From assembly GCA_023416335.1 (NCBI GenBank), contig JAEZHY010000024.1, positions 1 to 13,333 of the forward strand: DNA of 13,333 bases, in the 5' to 3' direction. A program made the position numbers and the translations under genes. How positions within the stretch are numbered: the stretch's first letter is position 1; every line of letters begins with the position of its first letter. The notes below the pieces were generated by a model. That model ran no database searches. It was given only the letters and a program-made list of their open reading frames with translations, and was not told where the DNA came from. The DNA comes from Pseudomonadota bacterium. GTDB lineage: Bacteria; Desulfobacterota; Syntrophobacteria; Syntrophobacterales; Syntrophobacteraceae. This document shows positions 7,792 through 13,333 of this stretch, in pieces.

Positions 7792-8720
7792 TCACCAACT
7801 ATTTTGTATATCTTCCTTTTGAAGTAGCTTCTTTCCTGATGCGACAAATTCAGCAAGAGCAAACCGATCACGAAGAAGCCAATACAAAGGAGGCACCCAT
7901 TGAAAAGGCTTACTGACAAAATGCTTGTCCAGCCGAGGATTGCTTTTGTGGTGAACAACTTCTCATATAGGACGTAGCAGATTGACAAACTGAATGCCAG
8001 GAACAAGAAAACAAATAACTTTAGGAATGTGAATAATAAATCTTCTGCATATTCTGCAAGAGAGTAGAAGCCATGGTAGGCCAGGCTCTTAAAATTCATT
8101 TTGGATTTTCCATCTATGCGCTCGCGCCTATTCCATGCTATTTCAGATCTACTGCATTTTAATTTAGATAGATGAGCTGCAAAGTGAACAAAGGGTTTGC
8201 TTGTCACCACCGAAAGGCATGAGCCTTTGATCATCGTATAATTGCCGATGTTCATTAGTCGCCCTGTTATGATTAGAAAAATCAGTTTATAGAGTAGATA
8301 GCTAAGCTGAAATAGAATTCCTTCTTTACGTTTCTTACGAGCAACATGGACAATGTCATAGTCAGTTAGATTAAGTAAATCATCAATGGCACGCGGATCG
8401 TCCTCACCGTCCGAATCCAAAATTATAACGTTATCGAAAGGAAGATTTCGAATATGCAAAAGTCCTTGATAGATCGCTGCCTGATGCCCTACGTTGTAAT
8501 CCAACTCCAGCAAAATGATGTGTTTGTCCGGATTGGCTTTTATGTATCCAACCAAGAGTTCGACAGTATTATCCTGGGACTTATCATCAACTATGAATAC
8601 TTCGAACTGGTGACTATCGGTCGGGATTGATGCAAATAGTTCGTCTAAGAATTTGACTATTACGTGGTTCTCGTTATAGCAGGGCATTAGAATCGCTATT
8701 TTCTTGCTCTGGACATGCAT
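7788..8720 (-). CDS. family 2 glycosyltransferase, GtrB/DPM1-like polyprenyl-phosphate sugar transferase
   Basis: This enzyme is predicted to move a sugar from a nucleotide donor to polyprenyl phosphate on the cytoplasmic face of the membrane. From the ATG at 8720 (310 residues) the GT-A domain shows LMPCYNE near the start, VDD (44-46), DSDGEDDP (102-109) in the place of the metal-binding DxD-plus-acidic motif, NIGNYTMI (157-164) and RRERIDGKSK (198-207). Two C-terminal hydrophobic segments (about 230-252 and 264-291) match GtrB/ArnC-type proteins. The motif DSDGEDDP differs from the usual DADLQDPPE, so the sugar may not be glucose. A TTG at 8738 would add six residues but has no ribosome site, whereas the ATG has GGAG 10 bases upstream. 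It heads the A+T-rich three-gene cassette and overlaps the next gene by 4 bases. Confidence 0.87.
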   Translation of the reverse strand: MHVQSKKIAILMPCYNENHVIVKFLDELFASIPTDSHQFEVFIVDDKSQDNTVELLVGYIKANPDKHIILLELDYNVGHQAAIYQGLLHIRNLPFDNVIILDSDGEDDPRAIDDLLNLTDYDIVHVARKKRKEGILFQLSYLLYKLIFLIITGRLMNIGNYTMIKGSCLSVVTSKPFVHFAAHLSKLKCSRSEIAWNRRERIDGKSKMNFKSLAYHGFYSLAEYAEDLLFTFLKLFVFLFLAFSLSICYVLYEKLFTTKAILGWTSILSVSLFNGCLLCIGFFVIGLLLLNLSHQERSYFKRKIYKIVGE

Positions 8721-8730
8721 GGGTCCCGGG

Positions 8731-8734
8731 CTCC
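8731..8734 (-). promoter_or_regulatory. ribosome binding site deciding the GT2 start
   Basis: GGAG on the minus strand lies 10 bases before the ATG at 8720. The longer reading with a TTG start at 8738 would place this site partly inside the coding region and has no Shine-Dalgarno of its own. Confidence 0.5.
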
Positions 8735-9132
8735 ACAAGAGTTTTAAGGGTCAGGCCGAGACGAGGGAGGCGCCGGCCGGGGTGTGGCTGTTAGTATATG
8801 CAAGACTCAAGCCGAAGCCTTAGCACAATCGGCATATGTTGTCCATAGTCGCGGAAACGGGTTCTTAATGCCGGGGAATGCTGGTCGTCTTTCAATTTCT
8901 CACTGCCTCGGCCTAAGAGCCCATCCGTTTGAAAAAGATTTCGGGAAGATGCCTTCTTGCCAATATGATGTAGCCTCCCAACCCTCTCGTATACTCGACA
9001 TGCCGTTCTATATTTTTCGCGGCTTTATGGGCGTTACCGCCGCGGTTTCTCCGGGATAAAGATTCTGATCATCTTTTGCAGGGTATCCCACCGTTTGAGG
9101 CCCTTTCCCATCGGTAACAAAAAAGGTTGTGC
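8735..9132. other. spacer between the two glycosylation modules
   Basis: About 400 bases without an intact gene. It contains the decayed dprE2 end at 8913-9023. The part from 8735 to 8912 should carry the promoter of the GT2-GtrA-GT-C cassette if that cassette is transcribed on its own, but I find no convincing -35/-10 pair; TATACT in the AT-rich patch near 8790-8800 is the only -10-like hexamer noticed. A 25-codon minus-strand frame (9034-9111) and a 91-codon plus-strand frame (8784-9059) lack ribosome sites and recognisable content. No terminator is evident after the gene ending at 9133; CTTTTTTG follows closely but no GC-rich stem precedes it. Confidence 0.4.
8913..9023 (-). pseudogene. 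decayed 3' end of a second dprE2-like gene
   Basis: In one minus-strand frame this stretch encodes AAKNI-ERHVEYT, then YII, then RRHLPEIFFKRMGS and a stop. That parallels the end of the intact DprE2: AAKDI...GRHVVYT, YIM, IRHLPEIVFKRISF and a stop. By eye 17 of the last 30 residues are identical, with a six-codon gap just before RHV. At DNA level 8923-9004 aligns without gaps to 11144-11225 with about 60 of 82 bases equal. The frame is closed by a stop at 9069-9071 and has no upstream start codon, and nothing of the NADH-binding or catalytic part of the reductase is present. It is therefore a remnant rather than a gene. It lies in direct orientation to dprE2, so the two ends bracket the large membrane protein gene between them. 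Confidence 0.68.
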
Positions 9133-11118
9133 TTACTTGTTGTCGGGATTGGCCGGTTTAAACGACGCCGTTCTAAGCCCCACCAGAATGCTTAACATGC
9201 CGATCATGAGGAGGACTGCGCTCAGTTGGCAAACTCTTCTTGTAATAACCCCGCCCGTTGCCATTTCCCTTGGCCAACTGAACGCAAAGCCTGCGCCTTT
9301 ATCATCTGCAGCACGTATGCGAAAACTTCCTTCAGGGGCTCGAACCGTCACCTGCTGCCAGTAACCGTCCTGTTCATCCAAACAAATCGGAATGGCAGGT
9401 CCTTGAGCGGGGATTATCTCCAGCGATGTCCCGGGGCCGCCTCCGGCAATATCAAAGACAAGCCAGGGATAGCGGCTTTCAATAGGTTGACTGAGGTACA
9501 GGGCTCGATCGAATCGTTCTTCCACTCGGGACCCGTACACTATCCGATGTGGCAGCATTATGAAACCTTGGGGAGTAGCGCCGGGAGAGAAGCCTGAGCA
9601 CTCCGATTCCTTGAGTGGAAGCGGGGCGCGAATTCCAGTTGGAAGGATTTCGCGGAGGCTTTGATCGGCCAGGGTTGAAGCCAGAAATTGAGCTGAAATC
9701 CAGGGGATATGCAGAAACGGTTTATTATAAATAAAAGCTGCATCACCCTTCGTGATATATCCGGCCGTATTCACTTCCTCAATCATCATTATCGCATGCC
9801 GCTCCAATACAGGTTTGGGTATCGGAATCTGGAATACGGATAGCCCGCCCAAAAGGAGGAGCAGCAGCGCGGAAAGATTTGCCGCAACACGGTACCGCTT
9901 TTCGTCCGCCAGCCAGTCGCGGGCCAAAATGAGCAGTGCCGAAAAATTCGCAAGCGTCCCCATCGACAGAAGATCACAGTACCTGGATGCCGTGGGTCCC
10001 ACGGCTCCCCGTGAATAGGACATGGCAGCTCCCTGGAGCAATACCCATACTCCCAGGCAAATCAGAAATGCTTCGAAATCGCCGAGTTTGCGTGAGCGAA
10101 TCCGGCGCCACAACAAGATGGACAGGGGAGCCCACATAAGGGGCATAAGAGGCCAGATATTGAAAGGCCATGCCATAGTTTTGCCGAAAGTGACCATGAA
10201 TAAAATAGGAACAGTGACCTTCATAGCGTCGTGGCGAGGAACGTGTGGGACAATTTCAAACCCGATAACGGCAAGAGCCATACACGCGAGAATGGTGGGA
10301 AGATATCTGTTGAGGCAGGTCCTGTCGAGCAGGATCGAAAGTATTAGTACGCAGCCGACCGCAACGGGAGCGATGAAGCCGGATGCCATGGAGAACTGTG
10401 CAAGCAGCGCAGACGCTAATCCCAGGAACCATGGAATAGAAAACGGACTTGCGCGGAGCAGAATGAGAATTGTGAGAAGTGAGAAACCGAGCAGGAAATA
10501 AAACTGAGATTGGAAACCCGCCAGCGTATTCTCCCAACCGAAAGGAATTATCCCGAGAAGGGCGATCGTCACGCAGTAGAACGGCAGGTAATTTTTCCCC
10601 GAAAGGCGCCAGAGCGCCAGGGCCAGACCTGTCAAAACCAGTCCGTGAATCACCGCGTTGACGGCCATCTGGAGCAGCGGGTCCCACTGGCCGTTCAACT
10701 CAAGGAGGTTGCAGGCAAGCAGGCGTGTCAGGAGAATTCGGTGTTCGTTATGCGGAGAGATCAACTGGGCCGGATCGAGCATCCCCGCCAATAGCGGGGG
10801 GTACATGAGACCTTCGGCGGGCCATTGGTCCCAGTAAGGGACATCGGAACCGAAGCCGGCAATCAGGTGCAGCTTGGCCCCTGCGATGCAGAGAAAAAGA
10901 CCCGAAAAAAAAAGAAAAGGCCTAACCTTTCCCCTGGAGGCTGAACCGGCGGAAGCGACGGTGATCGGATTTGCGGCACGCAGAATCAGAAACGTGAGGC
11001 AAAGCAGGGCCAGAGACGCCCAGAGGACCTCTCCGGCTGACCACTTAATCGAAGACTTTTCGCAGCCGGTAAGCAGTGGGCATGCCGCGAACAAACCGAA
11101 TAAGATGCTGTATTTCAC
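9133..11118 (-). CDS. large membrane protein, putative GT-C glycosyltransferase of the DprE locus
   Basis: The likely role is transfer of the lipid-linked sugar made by DprE1/DprE2; this is inferred from place and topology. Counting from the GTG (661 residues), many hydrophobic segments run to about 427. The first large exposed loop holds YWDQWPAE (95-102) and SPHNEHR (121-127). GWENTLAGFQSQFYF (194-208), SYSRG (367-371) and SRYCD (378-382) follow. These recur, as I recall, in an uncharacterised family; an acidic residue in the first loop is a GT-C hallmark. An outer beta-rich part (about 480-615, with the AGFAFSWP motif) is followed by one last helix (about 630-648), broadly like the C-terminal domain of arabinosyltransferases. 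M. tuberculosis AftA (Rv3792) sits at this position after DprE2, but I see no clear sequence match. The GTG has GGAG 6 bases upstream; an ATG at 11130 (665 residues) has none. The GTG start gives a signal-like N-terminus ending LLTGC. Confidence 0.8.
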   Translation of the reverse strand: MKYSILFGLFAACPLLTGCEKSSIKWSAGEVLWASLALLCLTFLILRAANPITVASAGSASRGKVRPFLFFSGLFLCIAGAKLHLIAGFGSDVPYWDQWPAEGLMYPPLLAGMLDPAQLISPHNEHRILLTRLLACNLLELNGQWDPLLQMAVNAVIHGLVLTGLALALWRLSGKNYLPFYCVTIALLGIIPFGWENTLAGFQSQFYFLLGFSLLTILILLRASPFSIPWFLGLASALLAQFSMASGFIAPVAVGCVLILSILLDRTCLNRYLPTILACMALAVIGFEIVPHVPRHDAMKVTVPILFMVTFGKTMAWPFNIWPLMPLMWAPLSILLWRRIRSRKLGDFEAFLICLGVWVLLQGAAMSYSRGAVGPTASRYCDLLSMGTLANFSALLILARDWLADEKRYRVAANLSALLLLLLGGLSVFQIPIPKPVLERHAIMMIEEVNTAGYITKGDAAFIYNKPFLHIPWISAQFLASTLADQSLREILPTGIRAPLPLKESECSGFSPGATPQGFIMLPHRIVYGSRVEERFDRALYLSQPIESRYPWLVFDIAGGGPGTSLEIIPAQGPAIPICLDEQDGYWQQVTVRAPEGSFRIRAADDKGAGFAFSWPREMATGGVITRRVCQLSAVLLMIGMLSILVGLRTASFKPANPDNK

Positions 11119-11124
11119 GCCTCG

Positions 11125-11128
11125 CTCC
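11125..11128 (-). promoter_or_regulatory. ribosome binding site deciding a GTG start
   Basis: GGAG on the minus strand is 6 bases before the GTG at 11118 and overlaps the ATG at 11130. The ATG itself is preceded by CAGCTTTTAAGCG, which contains the dprE2 stop and no Shine-Dalgarno. This favours the GTG. Confidence 0.5.
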
Positions 11129-11133
11129 ATCGC

Positions 11134-11865
11134 TTAAAAGCTGATCCGTTTGAAAACAATTTCAGGCAAATGCCTGATCACGAGCATGATGTAGCGCCAG
11201 AACCATTTCGTATAGACAACGTGCCTTCCACGCTTCCATCCGGAGTAAATGTCTTTTGCCGCTTCTTCCGGCGTGGCGGCCAGTTTGTCGGGAAGGTCCA
11301 TTCCTTCGGTCATGTGCGTTCGGACAAAACCGGGCAGTACCGTCATTACCCGAACTCTCCGGCTGTGCAGCCGCTGTCTCAGGCCGCTGAGGTATTCCGC
11401 CAGCGCCGCTTTGGCCGATCCGTAGAAGTAATTCTTCTTTCTGCCGCGGATCCCGGCCACGGAACTGATGCCGATGATGAATCCGCGCCCTTTGCTTTCG
11501 AAGTCGCGGGCTATGACTTCGAAAATGCTGACGGCTCCCGTGAAGTTCGAATCGATCACGCGGTGCGCCTGGTCGAAATCCGCCTCGCACTCGCGCTGGT
11601 TGCCAAGCAGGCCGAAGGCAAGGATTACGCCGTCTGGCTTTGGGTCTAGGGCGTCATAGAAAGCCTGATGAGAGCCGAAGTTCAGGGCATCGAAGAATAC
11701 GGGTTCTGCCTTGACCTGGTAGCGGATCTGGAGGTCTGTGGCCAGGAGCCGGAGGGCATCGGGGTTCCGGCCTGCCAGATAGCAGTTTGCCCCTTCGTTT
11801 TTCGCGAACATCTTCGCGGTCTCCCTGGCAATGTCCGAAGCTGCGCCTAAGACGAGCAGATACAT
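11134..11865 (-). CDS. dprE2: DprE2-like polyprenylphospho-2-ketoribose reductase (SDR family)
   Basis: In mycobacteria DprE2 uses NADH to reduce the 2-keto intermediate (decaprenylphosphoryl-2-keto-ribose) to decaprenylphosphoryl-D-arabinose, completing a 2-epimerisation with DprE1. This 243-residue protein is a classical-length short-chain dehydrogenase. It has GAASDIA (7-13) in the nucleotide-binding loop, in the DprE2 style rather than the usual GxxxGxG. AGRN (31-34), SNFTG (106-110), GISSVAG (132-138), the catalytic YGSAK (Y148, K152) and PGFVRT (178-183) follow. The C-terminal YTKWFWRYIMLVIRHLPE is hydrophobic and may touch the membrane. The start lies 2 bases after the dprE1 stop with AAGGTTGGA just upstream, so the pair is co-translated. 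Pairing with an adjacent DprE1 makes the call much stronger than an SDR alone would allow. The exact sugar and polyprenyl chain are inferred. Confidence 0.92.
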   Translation of the reverse strand: MYLLVLGAASDIARETAKMFAKNEGANCYLAGRNPDALRLLATDLQIRYQVKAEPVFFDALNFGSHQAFYDALDPKPDGVILAFGLLGNQRECEADFDQAHRVIDSNFTGAVSIFEVIARDFESKGRGFIIGISSVAGIRGRKKNYFYGSAKAALAEYLSGLRQRLHSRRVRVMTVLPGFVRTHMTEGMDLPDKLAATPEEAAKDIYSGWKRGRHVVYTKWFWRYIMLVIRHLPEIVFKRISF

Positions 11866-11867
11866 GA

Positions 11868-13166
11868 CTATAGTTCCAACCTTTTGGACTGGAGTGAGTT
11901 GAATTTGCCGCGAAGCCCGAAACGTTCGCGGACGGCCAGAAATTCCTCGAGCCTCGGATAGCCGGTGCGGAGCATCCGGGGAGACATGCGCACGTCTTTT
12001 GTGAGATAGAGCCGGCCGCCAAAGTCGGAGACGACCGAATCGAGCCGGTCAAGAACGGAAAACAGCCCCCGCTGAATCCGAAAATCGATGGCGAGGGTAT
12101 AGCCTTCCATCGGGAACGAGAGGTAATTTTTGTTCTCGGGTCCGAAGAGCTTCAGCACAACCAGGAACGAACCCAGTCCCGATGCGGCGATCTCGGAGAT
12201 GATTCTCTTCAGGCCGTCCGACCCCGCCTGCTTGGGGATCACCATCTGGTACTGGGTAAACCCCTTTCGGCCGTAGAGCCTGTTCCATTGACCGATTCCA
12301 TCCAGGGGGTAGAAAAAGGGATCGAAGTGGACACGCCTCGAGGTCTCTCGCTTCCGGACACGCCCGTAGTACAGATTGTTGAAAGCGGCTACGCTGTGCC
12401 GGTTCAGGATGAATCCGGGCATATCGAAAGGCAGGGAAAGCCGCCCCGGTGTCCCGGGATCGAGGCTTCCTTCATTGCTGTGCTCGCCGGTCATGAGAAG
12501 GGACCGGCCGAGCTGGTCGCCCTGCGCGAGGCAGTCGAGCCAGGCCACCGAATAGGTGGCGCCGGAAGTTTCCTCGAAAAGGTACAGGGTCTCTTCGAGA
12601 TTTGCCGACCGGATAATTGTCTCGTCTATGCAGGCGCTGCGAACGGGAGCAAGGCGAAAGGCGACGCGAAGGATTATCCCGGTCAGGCCCATGCCGCCGC
12701 AGGTCGCATGGAAAAGCTCGGGATTCTGCTTTCGGCTGCAGATGACGGTTTCCCCCGAGGGTAGCATGAGGTCCAGCGAGAGGACACATTCGCTGAAGCA
12801 ACCAAGCGCATGGTGGTTTTTCCCGTGCACGTCGCTTGCCACGGCACCGCCCAGGGTGACGAACTTGGTCCCCGGAGTGACCGCCGGAAACCATCCGCGA
12901 GGCAGGAAGCATTCGATTATTTCGGCCAGCGTGACGCCGCTTTCGCACCGGACGACCCCGGCGTCCTCATCGAAATGGAGTATCCGATTCAAGCCCGACA
13001 TCAAAACGACGTTATCGCCAAGCGCGCTGTCGCCGTAGCTCCTGCCCAGACCGTGTGCGATGAGGTCCGATTCTCCCGCCAGGCAGGATGTCACCCCCGC
13101 CTCGGAATCCGGACGCGAGGCAGTTGCGTTTATAACGGGGTATCTTCCCCAGCCGTTCAGTCGCAT
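11868..13166 (-). CDS. dprE1: DprE1-like polyprenylphospho-ribose 2-oxidase (FAD)
   Basis: This flavoenzyme is predicted to oxidise the 2-hydroxyl of polyprenylphosphoryl-beta-D-ribose to the ketone, the first half of D-arabinose donor formation. The 432 residues align along most of M. tuberculosis DprE1 (461): RLNGWGR at the start, GRSYGDSA (41-48), TLGGAVASDVHGKNHH (104-119) with the flavin/active-site His and Lys, YSVAWLD (205-211), FTQYQMVIP (303-311), LKLFGP (338-343), GGRLYLTKD (383-391; K390 matches K418) and KRLEL at the end. The residue matching benzothiazinone target C387 is A359 (TLAIDF against NICVDF). Its ATG overlaps the stop region of the preceding GtrA-like gene by 10 bases, with AGGA 6 bases before it. 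The gene is G+C-rich. The call is secure; the substrate is from family knowledge. Confidence 0.95.
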   Translation of the reverse strand: MRLNGWGRYPVINATASRPDSEAGVTSCLAGESDLIAHGLGRSYGDSALGDNVVLMSGLNRILHFDEDAGVVRCESGVTLAEIIECFLPRGWFPAVTPGTKFVTLGGAVASDVHGKNHHALGCFSECVLSLDLMLPSGETVICSRKQNPELFHATCGGMGLTGIILRVAFRLAPVRSACIDETIIRSANLEETLYLFEETSGATYSVAWLDCLAQGDQLGRSLLMTGEHSNEGSLDPGTPGRLSLPFDMPGFILNRHSVAAFNNLYYGRVRKRETSRRVHFDPFFYPLDGIGQWNRLYGRKGFTQYQMVIPKQAGSDGLKRIISEIAASGLGSFLVVLKLFGPENKNYLSFPMEGYTLAIDFRIQRGLFSVLDRLDSVVSDFGGRLYLTKDVRMSPRMLRTGYPRLEEFLAVRERFGLRGKFNSLQSKRLEL

Positions 13167-13333
13167 ACTTTTTCCTGCCTGTTTCCGAACGAAATATATT
13201 TATGCCCGATATAGCTGGTAAAAATAGGGACCGAGATCCCCACGAAATGAGAAATTTCTTTTCTGTACAGTTCGATCCCCATGGCGGGGAAAACCCGATC
13301 TGCCAGCACCAGCGTCACCGCAAGGGTCTGCAG
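13157..13333 (-). CDS. GtrA-like membrane protein, C-terminal part (cut by window edge)
   Basis: The 58 visible residues end in a hydrophobic stretch, HFVGISVPIFTSYIGHKYISF, split here as HFVGISVPIF (29-38) and TSYIGHKYISF (39-49), then a short charged tail and TGA. The S-Y-x-x-x-K-Y-x-x-F close resembles GtrA-family C-termini. It overlaps the dprE1 start by 10 bases, so it belongs to the same operon. In M. tuberculosis the GtrA-like Rv3789 sits directly before dprE1 and has been linked to arabinose-lipid translocation or scaffolding, which supports this reading. No start is visible, so it could be the tail of a longer protein such as a fusion. Confidence is moderate because only two hydrophobic segments can be seen. 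Confidence 0.6.
   Translation of the reverse strand: MQTLAVTLVLADRVFPAMGIELYRKEISHFVGISVPIFTSYIGHKYISFGNRQEKVCD

Noticed and set aside
8784..9059. 91-codon plus-strand frame in the spacer
   Set aside because: It runs antisense to the dprE2 relic, which explains the sequence better, and has no ribosome site.
9034..9111. 25-codon minus-strand frame starting MGKGLKRW after the gene ending at 9133
   Set aside because: No ribosome site and too short to judge; it lies just before the dprE2 relic in a different frame.

Overview
The window looks like a chromosomal stretch from a Gram-negative bacterium. The guess is a proteobacterium or a member of Desulfobacterota; there is no rRNA or marker gene to settle it. 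The evidence is a quinol-dependent nitric oxide reductase, polyprenyl-phosphate sugar genes and a REP-like palindrome of a proteobacterial type. There are eight essentially complete protein genes, one gene cut by the right edge, one decayed gene end, and no tRNA, rRNA, CRISPR or transposase.

Layout. 1-285 is non-coding, with two hairpins sharing the same 7-bp stem; one is REP-like and the other may terminate the neighbouring gene. 286-2586 (minus) is a single-subunit quinol nitric oxide reductase with all heme and FeB ligands present. 2587-3007 is the divergent spacer. 3008-5437 (plus) is an 809-residue multi-pass membrane protein of an uncharacterised family with a C-terminal beta domain. 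From 5631 to the right edge every gene is on the minus strand.

That minus-strand block has two modules. Read in the direction of transcription, the first (13333 to 9133) is the tail of a GtrA-like membrane protein, DprE1, DprE2 and a large membrane protein resembling a GT-C glycosyltransferase. DprE1 and DprE2 are the oxidase/reductase pair that turns decaprenyl-phosphoryl-ribose into decaprenyl-phosphoryl-D-arabinose in mycobacteria. The gene order matches M. tuberculosis Rv3789-Rv3790-Rv3791-Rv3792 (GtrA-like, dprE1, dprE2, aftA). I infer a polyprenyl-phosphate-D-arabinofuranose (or similar 2-epimerised sugar) supply line, a flippase and a dedicated transferase. The second module (8720 to 5631) is a GT2 polyprenyl-phosphate glycosyltransferase, a GtrA flippase and a GT-C-like membrane protein. 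This is the layout of the three-gene gtr glucosylation cassettes of O-antigen modification. Its genes overlap or nearly abut, and it is visibly more A+T-rich than dprE1 or norZ.

Between the two modules lies a decayed copy of the dprE2 3' end (8913-9023). Dissimilar only by point changes and a short deletion, it makes a direct repeat with the intact dprE2 end and brackets the GT-C gene. This suggests past duplication or cassette exchange at this spot. The most interesting feature of the window is therefore the mycobacterial-style arabinose-donor locus in what appears to be a Gram-negative genome, next to a second lipid-linked sugar-transfer cassette.
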